Source: Alphaproteobacteria bacterium
GTDB taxonomy: Bacteria > Pseudomonadota > Alphaproteobacteria > Caulobacterales > Caulobacteraceae
NCBI GenBank assembly: GCA_018821435.1
Contig: JAHJME010000022.1
Span: 62,001 to 126,000 of the forward strand
Direction: 5' to 3'
Length of the DNA: 64,000 nucleotides
The position numbers were made by a program, and so were the translations under genes. Shown here in pieces: positions 54,996 to 64,000 of the stretch. Position 1 is the first letter of the stretch; each line of letters opens with the position of its first letter. The notes beneath the pieces are model-generated. The model saw only the letters and a program-made list of their open reading frames with translations, searched no databases and had not been told where the DNA came from.

Positions 54996-56156
54996 TTACG
55001 CCTTGCCCGTCACGTCTTCCCAGAAGCGCTTGGCCTTGCCGGTGAAGCCGGCGGATTTCGGGTGCTGCTGCTCGCTGCAGATCTCGGCCAGCTCGCGCAT
55101 CAGTTCCTTCTGGCGCGCGGTCAGGCGGGTGGGCGTCTCGACGAACAGTTCGACCACCAGGTCGCCCTTCTCGCGGCCGCGCAGGGACGGCATGCCGCGG
55201 CCCTTCACGCGCACGGTCTTGCCGGTCTGGGCGCCTTCCGGGACCTTGACCTCGATCTTGCACTGACCATCGCAGGTCTCGCCGCCCAGCAGGCAGGGGG
55301 CGTCGATCTCGCCGCCCAGGGCCGCCGTGCACATCGGCACGGGCACGGTGCACAGCAGGTCCAGGCCGTCGCGTTCGAACAGCTCGTGCGGGGTCACCGA
55401 GATGAAGATGTAGAGGTCGCCGCGCGGACCGCCGCGCGCGCCCGCGTCGCCTTCGCCGGCCAGCCGGATCCGCGCGCCGTCGTCGACGCCCGCGGGAATG
55501 CGCACCGCCAGGGTGCGCTGGCGACGGATGTGACCCGCGCCCCGGCACTCGACGCAGGGATCCATGACCATGCGGCCGGACCCGCCGCAGCGGGGGCAGG
55601 CGCGTTCGATGGAGAAGAAGCCCTGGGAAGCACGGACGCGACCGGCGCCATGGCAAGTGGTGCAGGTGGTCGGCGTGGTGCCCGGCTTGGCGCCCGACCC
55701 CTCGCAGGGCTCGCACACCAGGGTGACCGGCACGGTGATCTCGACTTCGGAGCCGGCGTAGGCCTGCTCCAGGCTGATCTCCAGGTCGTAGCGCAGGTCC
55801 GAGCCGCGCGCGGGTCCGCCGCGCTGCCGCTGGCCGCCGCGCCCGCCGAACATGTCGCCGAAGACGTCGCCGAACACCTCGTTGAAGATGTCGTTCACGT
55901 CGTGGAACTGGCCATTGCCGCCACCGCCGCCCTGGCCGTTCACCCCGGCGTGGCCGAAGCGATCGTAGGTGGCGCGCTTCTGCGGATCTGAGAGGACCGA
56001 ATAGGCCTCGTTGACCTCCTTGAAGCGGCCGGAAGCCTCCTCGCAGCCGCCATTGCGGTCGGGATGGTGCTCCATCGCCTGCTTACGGAAGGCAGCCTTC
56101 AGGGCGCTGTCATCGCAGCCCCGTTCGACGCCCAGGATCTCGTAATAGTCCCGCAT
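54996..56156 (-). CDS. dnaJ: Chaperone DnaJ (Hsp40)
   Basis: 386 residues. J domain: YYEILGVERGCDDSALKAAFR and HPDRNGG with HPD; G/F region GGGGGNGQF; zinc-finger CxxCxGxG repeats at about 145-205 (CEPCEGSG, CTTCHGAGRV, CPRCGGSGR, CVECRGAG); C-terminal peptide domain (KVPEGAQTGKTVRVKG). Stimulates DnaK ATPase and delivers substrates. Downstream of dnaK, the operon order of heat shock genes. Confidence 0.97.
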   Translation of the reverse strand: MRDYYEILGVERGCDDSALKAAFRKQAMEHHPDRNGGCEEASGRFKEVNEAYSVLSDPQKRATYDRFGHAGVNGQGGGGGNGQFHDVNDIFNEVFGDVFGDMFGGRGGQRQRGGPARGSDLRYDLEISLEQAYAGSEVEITVPVTLVCEPCEGSGAKPGTTPTTCTTCHGAGRVRASQGFFSIERACPRCGGSGRMVMDPCVECRGAGHIRRQRTLAVRIPAGVDDGARIRLAGEGDAGARGGPRGDLYIFISVTPHELFERDGLDLLCTVPVPMCTAALGGEIDAPCLLGGETCDGQCKIEVKVPEGAQTGKTVRVKGRGMPSLRGREKGDLVVELFVETPTRLTARQKELMRELAEICSEQQHPKSAGFTGKAKRFWEDVTGKA

Positions 56157-56327
56157 GGAAACGTCAGAAGCTCAGGTTTGCTTGTGAATTGAAGTGGGTG
56201 GGCCCCCGCCCGTCTGCAAGGTGTAGCACCGAGCGGACGGGGGCCTCCAGTCCCGCGAAAGCGGCGGCGACGTCCCCATGGCCATCCTCATCACATCTGA
56301 TGCCGAGGCGGGCCATGAGGTGCGTTG

Positions 56328-58244
<1,917 letters not shown>

Positions 58245-58387
58245 AACCTAGGTCTACTCGCTCCTTGCTTGGCGAACGTCGCGGTGGGGCCTTCTACTGA
58301 AGCGCCCGGGCAAATGCGACGCCCCCGGTTCGATTGTCTCCCATCCAGCTCCCGTCTTTCGACCGCGGAAGCCAGTGTCGAGAGCCG

Positions 58388-58415
58388 ATATGGGGGAAAT
58401 TGCGGGGGCTGCAAG
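58388..58415 (-). promoter_or_regulatory. Sigma-32 heat-shock promoter of dnaK
   Basis: On the minus strand CTTGCA (58415-58410), 14 bases, then CCCCATAT (58395-58388). This matches the CTTGAA-N13-15-CCCCATxT form of RpoH promoters with correct spacing. Transcription would start near 58380, giving a leader of about 135 bases to the dnaK ATG at 58244. Confidence 0.75.
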
Positions 58416-58448
58416 AGCGAAAGCCCCTAATCCGATCAAGGGCATGAC

Positions 58449-58928
58449 TCATGTTCGCCGCCAGTGGACGCTGGCCGCGGCGTACAGGGGCCCCGCATGC
58501 GGCGTCTCGCCGCCCCTGGACGCGAGGAACGCGTGCTCCACCACCATGGCCTGCTGTTCGATGTTCATCGCCGCGAACCCCCGCTCGCCGGCCAGGTCGT
58601 AGGCGTAGGACGCGTCGCTGTCGCCGGCCCTGATCTTGCCCAGGATCAGCGAGACGCCGTTCTGCGCCTGCCAGACATGGGTCAGCTCGTGGACGAAGAC
58701 CGCCTGGACGCCCAGCGGCACATCGGGCGCCGCGAAATCCGCCGGAAGGGTCGCCGCCGGCCAGACGATCAGCCGCGGTCCGGCGACAAAGGCCCGGTCC
58801 CAGACCGGAATCGCGAAGATCCGCACCCGCCCCGCGTCCAGGCCCGGGCCGAACATCTCGGCCGCCAGCCCGCGCTCGCCGGGCGTCAGGCCGCGCCAGA
58901 TCACCTGTTTCATGCGGTTCGAGGCCAT
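58449..58928 (-). CDS. Zincin-like protein (HExxH)
   Basis: 159 residues. VQAVFVHELTHVWQAQNG at about 84-101 carries the HExxH zinc-protease motif with a third ligand not obvious; the setting resembles DUF4157-type peptidase-like domains. RGLTPGERGLAAEMFGPGLD and RIFAIPVWDRAFVAGPRLIVW precede it. ATG at 58928; ATG at 58913 and 58973 are alternatives. Located between dnaK and a hydrolase. Substrate unknown; sometimes labelled vgr-related. Confidence 0.6.
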   Translation of the reverse strand: MASNRMKQVIWRGLTPGERGLAAEMFGPGLDAGRVRIFAIPVWDRAFVAGPRLIVWPAATLPADFAAPDVPLGVQAVFVHELTHVWQAQNGVSLILGKIRAGDSDASYAYDLAGERGFAAMNIEQQAMVVEHAFLASRGGETPHAGPLYAAASVHWRRT

Positions 58929-59002
58929 GGACGGTTGACGCGGCAAGGGGCCGTGGGTTCCGTTCTCCACCATCTCGCCAATCGTCGAACAAGGAAACGC
59001 CC

Positions 59003-59872
59003 ATGGTCACGCTCACCCGCCCCGACGGCACGCGCCCCGAGGACGTCCACCTGTCCCGGCGCGGGCTGACCCTGGCCCTGACCGGCGGCTACGCCCTGGC
59101 CGCCTGGTCCGCCGAGGCCGAGCCGATCAAGACCGACGGCGTGAACATGGTTCAGAGCCTGGTGCAGATCAAAGCGCCCGACCGGGAGATCCCGGCCTTC
59201 ATCGCGCGGCCGACCAAGTCGGGGAAATTCCCCGTCGTGGTGCTGATCTCCGAGATCTTCGGCCTGCATGAGTACATCCGCGACACGGCGCGGCGCCTGG
59301 CCAAGGCCGGCTATGTGGTGATCGCCCCGGACTTCTTCGTCCGCGCCGGCGATCCGTCGACCATGACCGACTATCCGGCGATCATGAAGATCGTCGCCAC
59401 CGCCAGCGACGCCCAGGTGGGCGGCGATATCGACGCGGCGATCACCTACCTGAAGGCCCAGCCGTGGGCCGACACCAAGCGCATGGCGATCACCGGCTAT
59501 TGCTGGGGCGGCGCGGTGGTCTGGGAGACGGTGGCGCGGCGGCCCGATCTCAAGGCCGGCGTCGCCTGGTACGGCCGGATCACCAGCGGCATGTCCCCCG
59601 ATCCCGCCAACAAGAACCCGATCGACGTCGTGGGCGAGCTGAAGGCGCCGGTGCTGGGCCTCTACGCCGAAAAGGACACCGGCATCCCGCTGACCGATGT
59701 CGAGAAGATGAAGGCGGCGCTGAAGGCCGCGGGCAAGACCAACAGCGACATCGTCGTCTATCCCGGCGCCCAGCACGGCTTCCACGCCGACTACCGCCCT
59801 TCCTACAACAAGGAAGCGGCGGAGGACGGGTGGGCCAAGATGCTGGCGTTCTTCAAGACGAACGGCGTCTAG
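59003..59872 (+). CDS. Dienelactone hydrolase-family protein
   Basis: 289 residues. Alpha/beta hydrolase with nucleophile Cys167 in MAITGYCWGGAVVW; FPVVVLISEIFGLHEYIRD and the catalytic Asp (LYAEKDTGIPL) and His (QHGFHADYRPSY) of dienelactone hydrolases. The N-terminal SRRGLTLALTGGYALAAWS has a twin-arginine pattern, so it may be exported by Tat. Cleaves dienelactone or similar esters; substrate unknown. Confidence 0.88.
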   Translation: MVTLTRPDGTRPEDVHLSRRGLTLALTGGYALAAWSAEAEPIKTDGVNMVQSLVQIKAPDREIPAFIARPTKSGKFPVVVLISEIFGLHEYIRDTARRLAKAGYVVIAPDFFVRAGDPSTMTDYPAIMKIVATASDAQVGGDIDAAITYLKAQPWADTKRMAITGYCWGGAVVWETVARRPDLKAGVAWYGRITSGMSPDPANKNPIDVVGELKAPVLGLYAEKDTGIPLTDVEKMKAALKAAGKTNSDIVVYPGAQHGFHADYRPSYNKEAAEDGWAKMLAFFKTNGV

Positions 59873-60288
59873 AACGGCGGCTCTTCGACCTTCGGCGGGG
59901 GCGGCGCGGGGGCGGCCTCGGCCGCGACCGCCGGGGGCGGGGGCGCGATCACCGGCGCGGATTCCGGACCGGCTGGAGCGCCCTTCTCGGCCTCGGCCTT
60001 GGCCAGGGCGGCGGCTTCGGCCTTGGCCTTCTTCACGGCGTCGAGGGCGGCCTGCTCCTCGGGCGTCAGTTCTTCCTTGTCCTGGGTCGCGCCCACGATC
60101 CGCTCGTCGGTGAGCGGCGTGGCGTCCTGCGCCTCCAGCACCTGGCCGGTGATGCCGTCCAGCCGCTCGCCGGGCAGCCGGCTGCGGGCGGGGGCGGTGA
60201 TGGCGCCGAGGGCGAAGGCGCCGAGGCACGCGGCCACCAGGCCGGTGGCGACGACCTGCAGCACGGGGCGGGGCATGGACCAGTTCAT
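59869..60288 (-). CDS. Membrane-anchored Ala/Pro-rich protein
   Basis: 139 residues. One N-terminal helix (VLQVVATGLVAACLGAFALGAI), then RLPGERLDGITGQVLEA, an acidic part TPEEQAALDAVKKAKAEAAA with coiled-coil features and a Pro/Ala tail (APPPPAVAAEAAPAPPPPKV). Low-complexity tail means composition carries little information. Convergent with the hydrolase (4-base overlap). Function unknown. Confidence 0.6.
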   Translation of the reverse strand: MNWSMPRPVLQVVATGLVAACLGAFALGAITAPARSRLPGERLDGITGQVLEAQDATPLTDERIVGATQDKEELTPEEQAALDAVKKAKAEAAALAKAEAEKGAPAGPESAPVIAPPPPAVAAEAAPAPPPPKVEEPPF

Positions 60289-60419
60289 GGAGCGGAACCT
60301 AATCCGCCCGGACGCCGCGCGGAAGGCCGATCGCGCAACCTTCGGATCACGGTAAACGCGCGATTAACGGTCCCTGGCCCAAACAGGGGTGAACGACTCG
60401 TTTTGGAGGCCTTTGGCGT

Positions 60420-62777
60420 ATGGCTCGGGTGGCGCGGAAAACCGGCGGGGAGCTTGCGCTCCACATCGCCAGGCTGACGTGGAGCCATCCCGCGACGGCG
60501 CGGCTGCGCGGCGGGGTGACCGCGGCGTTCGGCGCGGCCCTGGCCGTGGCCTTCGCCACCTATAGCGCCGCCGATCCCAGCCTGAACGCCGCCGGCCCCA
60601 GCGAGCCGTTGAACGCCCTTGGCGGCGGCGGCGCCGTCCTGGCCGACATCGGCGTGCAGTCGCTGGGCGTCACGGCGGGGCTGGCCGCCCTGCTGCTCGT
60701 CACCTGCGGCCTGTCGCGCGTCGCCGATCCCGAACCCGACGTCAGCCGCGGCCGGCTGCGGCTGCGGGCGGCCATCGGGACCCTGGGCGTGCTGGCCCTG
60801 GCCGGCGCCCTGGCGTGGGCGCCGATCCCGGCCGGCTGGCCCCTGGCCAAGGGTCTGGGCGGGTTTTGGGGCGACACCCTGCTGACCGGCTTCGCCGGCC
60901 TGATCGAATACGCGCGCCTCGGCTTCGGAACGGCCATCGCCGGGACGGTGCTGCTGGTCGCCGGCGTGGTGGCCTACGGCTACGGCCTGGGCCTGTCGCG
61001 CGTCGACTTCCGCAGCCTGGCCGACGGCATGGCCCACGCGCTGGCCGCCAAGCCGAAACTCAAGGCGGCCAAGCCCGAACCGCTCGCCGCTTCCGCAAAG
61101 GTGGCGCGCCGCAACAAGGCCGCCGATCCGGTGATCGCGGACGCCCCGTTCGATCCCGAGCCGATCCCCGTCGTCGCCGACGGCCCGGTCCTGCAGGTCA
61201 AGGCGCCCAAGCCCGCGCCCAAGGAAAGCGTCCGCGAACAAAAGGAGGCGCAGTCCACCTTCGCCTTCGCCCAGACCGGCGGCTTCCAGCTGCCCGAACT
61301 GGCCATGCTCACCAAGGCGCCGCCGCGCGCGGCCCAGTACGACGAGGGCGCGCTGCGCCAGAACGCCCAGCTGCTGGAAAGCGTGCTGGCCGAATTCGGC
61401 GTGCGCGGCCAGGTGGACCAGATCCGCCCCGGCCCCGTGGTCACCCTCTACGAACTGGTTCCCGCCGCCGGGGTGAAGTCAGCCCGCGTCGTAGCCCTGG
61501 CCGACGACATCGCCCGCTCCATGAGCGTGGCCTCGGCCCGGGTCTCCGTGGTGCCCGGCCGCAACGCCATCGGCATCGAACTGCCGAACCAGCGCCGCGA
61601 GACGGTCTATCTGCGCGACCTGCTGGCGGCCCCTGAATACGAGCGCGGCGGCCAGGTCGTGCCCGTGGCGCTGGGCGAGACCATCGGCGGCGAGCCCTAC
61701 ATCGCCGACCTGGCCAAGATGCCCCACCTGCTGATCGCCGGGACCACCGGCTCGGGCAAGTCGGTGGGCGTCAACGCCATGATCCTGTCGATCCTCTACC
61801 GCCTGCCGCCCGAGCAGTGCCGGATGATCATGATCGACCCGAAGATGCTGGAGCTCAGCGTCTACGACGGCATCCCGCACCTGCTGGCGCCCGTCGTCAC
61901 CGATCCCAAGAAGGCCATCGTCGCGCTGAAGTGGACCGTGCGCGAGATGGAGGACCGCTATCGCCGCATGTCCAAGATCGGCGTGCGCAACGTGGCCGGC
62001 TACAACGAGCGCGCGCGGGAAGCCGCGGCCAAGGGCGAGCACTTCGAGCGCACCGTTCAGACCGGCTTCGACGACCGGGGCCAGGCGATCTACGAGAGCG
62101 AAAAGATCCGCCCCGAGCCCATGCCTTATCTGGTCGTGGTCATCGACGAGGTCGCCGACCTGATGATGGTCGCCGGCAAGGATATCGAAGGCCTGGTCCA
62201 GCGGCTGGCCCAGATGGCGCGGGCCGCCGGCATCCACTTGATCATGGCCACGCAGCGCCCGTCGGTGGACGTCATCACCGGCACCATCAAGGCCAACTTC
62301 CCGACCCGGATCAGCTTCCAGGTCACCTCCAAGATCGACAGCCGCACCATCCTGGGCGAGCAGGGCGCCGAGCAACTGCTGGGCCAGGGCGACATGCTCT
62401 ACATGGCCGGCGGCGGCCGCATCACCCGCCTGCACGGCCCGTTCGTCTCGGACGGCGAGGTCGAGGCGGTGGCCAAGTACCTGCGCGACCAGGGCACGCC
62501 CAGTTACCTCGAGGAAGTCACCGCCGGCGGCGACGACGAGGACGAGGGCGGCGACCTTGGCCTGGGCGGCGGGGACGGGGAGGGCAACGACCTCTACGAC
62601 CGCGCGGTCGCCGTGGTCGCCCGCGACGGCAAGGCCTCGACCAGCTACATCCAGCGCCGCCTGCAGATCGGCTACAACCGCGCCGCCTCGCTGATCGAGC
62701 GGATGGAACAGGAAGGCGTCGTCGGCCCCGCCAACCACGCCGGCAAGCGCGAAATCCTGGTCAGCGCCGCGCCTTAG
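60420..62777 (+). CDS. ftsK: DNA translocase FtsK
   Basis: 785 residues. Four N-terminal helices up to about residue 190, Pro/Ala linker to 270, then the motor: LLIAGTTGSGKSVGVNAM with Walker A (about 441-448), MIMIDPKMLELSVYDGIPHL, LVVVIDEVADLMM (Walker B), MATQRPSVDVITGTIKANFP and the C-terminal gamma winged helix (SYIQRRLQIGYNRAASLIERME) that reads polarising sites. Septal motor that pumps DNA at division and activates XerCD. ATG 60420 with GGAGG ten bases upstream. Confidence 0.96.
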   Translation: MARVARKTGGELALHIARLTWSHPATARLRGGVTAAFGAALAVAFATYSAADPSLNAAGPSEPLNALGGGGAVLADIGVQSLGVTAGLAALLLVTCGLSRVADPEPDVSRGRLRLRAAIGTLGVLALAGALAWAPIPAGWPLAKGLGGFWGDTLLTGFAGLIEYARLGFGTAIAGTVLLVAGVVAYGYGLGLSRVDFRSLADGMAHALAAKPKLKAAKPEPLAASAKVARRNKAADPVIADAPFDPEPIPVVADGPVLQVKAPKPAPKESVREQKEAQSTFAFAQTGGFQLPELAMLTKAPPRAAQYDEGALRQNAQLLESVLAEFGVRGQVDQIRPGPVVTLYELVPAAGVKSARVVALADDIARSMSVASARVSVVPGRNAIGIELPNQRRETVYLRDLLAAPEYERGGQVVPVALGETIGGEPYIADLAKMPHLLIAGTTGSGKSVGVNAMILSILYRLPPEQCRMIMIDPKMLELSVYDGIPHLLAPVVTDPKKAIVALKWTVREMEDRYRRMSKIGVRNVAGYNERAREAAAKGEHFERTVQTGFDDRGQAIYESEKIRPEPMPYLVVVIDEVADLMMVAGKDIEGLVQRLAQMARAAGIHLIMATQRPSVDVITGTIKANFPTRISFQVTSKIDSRTILGEQGAEQLLGQGDMLYMAGGGRITRLHGPFVSDGEVEAVAKYLRDQGTPSYLEEVTAGGDDEDEGGDLGLGGGDGEGNDLYDRAVAVVARDGKASTSYIQRRLQIGYNRAASLIERMEQEGVVGPANHAGKREILVSAAP

Positions 62778-63028
62778 CGGGCGCGCCGCACGCCTGGTTT
62801 GTGACCGGTGGTCATCGGGTCGGGCTTCTTGGGCAGCGGCTTGTTCGGGTCGGGCACATAGCGCTCCTGGCTCGATCCAAGACCCATGCGGCCGGGCTTC
62901 TGTTCGACGAAATTGGTGTCGCCCGAGCGGATCCGGGCGATGGCGTCGCGCAGCGTGGCGGCGGTTTCGAAATCGCCGGCTTCGGCGGCCTGCGCCATTC
63001 GCCGTTCCAGATCCTCGATCATGCCCAT
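62774..63028 (-). CDS. UVR-motif protein
   Basis: 84 residues. MIEDLERRMAQAAEAGDFETAATLRDAIARI is a UVR/UvrB-UvrC-interaction coiled-coil motif at the start; the rest is Pro/Lys rich. Such small proteins are known in Caulobacter-type genomes as UvrB/UvrC motif-containing proteins; role unknown. Convergent with ftsK by four bases. ATG 63028; ATG 63022 is an alternative. Confidence 0.75.
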   Translation of the reverse strand: MGMIEDLERRMAQAAEAGDFETAATLRDAIARIRSGDTNFVEQKPGRMGLGSSQERYVPDPNKPLPKKPDPMTTGHKPGVRRAR

Positions 63029-63131
63029 GGATTACCTCCGCCCTGGAACGCCATATGCGAGGCAAGCGTTGCCGCTGGCCCAAATGCCGCCCCTCTGGCG
63101 CGATACGACGTCGCCACGTTACGGAGCAACC

Positions 63132-63767
63132 ATGACCCTGACCCGACGCAGCCTGACCCTTGCCCTCGCCGCCACGCCGCTGGCGACGCCGGCGTTCGCC
63201 CAGGCTCCGCTGTCGCCAGCCGACAAGGCCCTGGTGGATCGCGCGGTGGCCTATCTGGAAGGCCTCAGCGAGGCCAAGGCGCGGTTCGTGCAGACGGATG
63301 GCCGTGGCCGCTCGACCACCGGCCAGCTGTTCATGAAGCGGCCCGGCAAGGCCCGCTTCGCCTATGACGCGCCCTCGGGCCTGCTGGTCGTCTCGGACGG
63401 CGGCGTGGTCTCGGTGCAGGACACGCGCCTGAAGACCTTCGATCAGTACCCGCTGGGCGTGACCCCGCTGTCGCTGTTCCTGGCCAAGACCATCCGGCTG
63501 GACAAGGGCGTCACCATCAGCCGCGTCGCCCGCATGGCCGACGGATTCGCGATCACCGCCCGCGACGGCAAGAAGGAAACCGCCGGCACGATCACGCTCA
63601 GCTTCACCGATACGCCGCTGGCGCTGGCCGGCTGGACCGTGACGGACGCCCAGAACCGGCCCACCCGCGTCCAGCTCCAGGGCCTGGAGCGCACCACCGG
63701 CCTGGACCGCTCGCTCTTCGTGCTGAAGGACCCCCGCCCAAAGAATCCGGGACGCGGGAAAGTCTGA
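63132..63767 (+). CDS. lolA: Outer-membrane lipoprotein carrier LolA
   Basis: 211 residues. Signal peptide MTLTRRSLTLALAATPLATPAFA-Q (twin-arginine-like). LEGLSEAKARFVQTDGRGRSTTGQLFMKRPGKARFAYD is the LolA-family core; VSVQDTRLKTFDQYPLG and LTDTPL-like strands follow. Ferries lipoproteins across the periplasm from LolCDE to LolB. ATG 63132. Monocistronic. Confidence 0.88.
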   Translation: MTLTRRSLTLALAATPLATPAFAQAPLSPADKALVDRAVAYLEGLSEAKARFVQTDGRGRSTTGQLFMKRPGKARFAYDAPSGLLVVSDGGVVSVQDTRLKTFDQYPLGVTPLSLFLAKTIRLDKGVTISRVARMADGFAITARDGKKETAGTITLSFTDTPLALAGWTVTDAQNRPTRVQLQGLERTTGLDRSLFVLKDPRPKNPGRGKV

Positions 63768-63824
63768 CGCGGCCCGCAAAAGTGTGCCCAAAGCAACACA
63801 TGCAAGCTTTAGTGCGAAAGACCT

Positions 63825-63853
63825 TTGACATTCTGTCATAGTGTGGCGATATT
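63825..63853 (+). promoter_or_regulatory. Candidate housekeeping promoter
   Basis: TTGACA at 63825-63830, 17 bases, GATATT at 63848-63853 (TATTAT two bases on). A good -35 with near-consensus -10, 58 bases after the lolA stop and directed to the right. Confidence 0.55.
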
Positions 63854-63860
63854 ATCACTA

Positions 63861-63975
63861 CGTCGTCGGCGCGCCGGTCGTGTCGACGAAACCCGTGCCG
63901 GAACCTATCCCCTCCCGGCGGCGGCATGAGAGACAACTCTTACAGCCCGGGCGCACGCCATGCGCCCGGGCTTTC
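63861..63975 (+). ncRNA. Candidate small RNA or leader at window edge
   Basis: Short unit between the promoter at 63825 and the terminator at 63945-63978: about 115 bases. It contains ATG at 63926, which encodes a 19-residue peptide (MRDNSYSPGARHAPGLSFV) ending at TAG 63983, so a leader peptide is also possible. Nothing homologous is recognised. Downstream gene lies outside the window. Confidence 0.35.
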
Positions 63976-63978
63976 TTT
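63945..63978 (+). terminator. Rho-independent terminator
   Basis: Perfect 11-bp stem GCCCGGGCGCA/TGCGCCCGGGC (63945-63955 with 63961-63971), 5-base loop and a TTTCTTTC tail. Confidence 0.85.
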
Positions 63979-64000
63979 CGTCTAGAAAGCCCCGATGCGA

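Noticed and set aside
61479..63839. Reverse 786-residue frame
   Set aside because: Antisense of ftsK and lolA; unlikely composition.

Overview
The window is GC-rich (by eye about two thirds G+C), densely coding chromosomal DNA of an alphaproteobacterium, most likely a member of the Caulobacteraceae (Caulobacter/Phenylobacterium group). Indications are the chvG-chvI-hprK-EIIA-HPr cluster, a pseB/pseC pair (flmA/flmB in Caulobacter) close to it, the alphaproteobacterial TrmD and PdxY variants, a large TonB-dependent receptor, frequent GTG/TTG starts and many 4-bp stop/start overlaps. The assignment is inferred from gene content and style; no database was searched.

Layout. 1-6016: cut-off tesB, two tandem paralogous small membrane proteins, trmD-rplS with a terminator, a sulfotransferase-like gene, two LysR regulators. 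6127-10841: a tightly overlapping leu operon (leuC, VOC protein, DUF4160/DUF2442 pair, leuD, ABM-type monooxygenase, leuB) for leucine synthesis, interrupted by accessory small genes. 10838-21102: MarR-GNAT fusion with a palindromic operator, EVE-domain protein, DUF1080 lipid/sugar-binding fold protein, hotdog thioesterase, asd, rarD, a 35-residue membrane microprotein with its own terminator, serine hydrolase, pdxY, ahcY and bioB (the last two divergent around an 18-bp perfect palindrome). 21121-23446: a decayed IS1595-type element, delimited here by imperfect terminal repeats and an exact 8-bp target duplication, carrying a frameshifted transposase and small passenger genes.

23545-30581: ABC exporter, PTS phosphoryl-transfer proteins (HPr, EIIA), HprK, ChvG/ChvI two-component system and a large conserved protein of unknown function. 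30658-31252: a DUF559 endonuclease-like gene enclosed by nearly identical 72-bp inverted repeats, the most unusual unit of the window. 31467-48601: secreted unknowns, pseC/pseB for pseudaminic acid, phhB, HAD hydrolase, VanZ-like protein, glycosyltransferase-like protein, GPH sugar symporter, transketolase-like enzyme, reverse transsulfuration pair (cystathionine lyase and cystathionine beta-synthase), NmrA-like/TetR divergent pair, cytochrome c lipoprotein, HupE-like pair. 48842-52816: TonB-dependent receptor, RhuM-family gene next to tRNA-Arg(CCG). 53058-64000: cytochrome c/PQQ propeller fusion, dnaJ, dnaK (with a good sigma-32 promoter), zincin-like protein, dienelactone hydrolase, ftsK, UVR-motif protein, lolA, and a short promoter-terminator unit at the right edge that may be a small RNA or leader.

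How genes work together: the leu cluster is translated as a coupled polycistron; ChvG/ChvI, HprK, EIIA and HPr form a signalling module linking envelope stress or acid sensing with nitrogen-type PTS phosphorylation; AhcY, the cystathionine enzymes and Asd are all in methionine/cysteine metabolism; DnaK/DnaJ form one chaperone machine. No CRISPR array, rRNA operon or complete prophage is visible.
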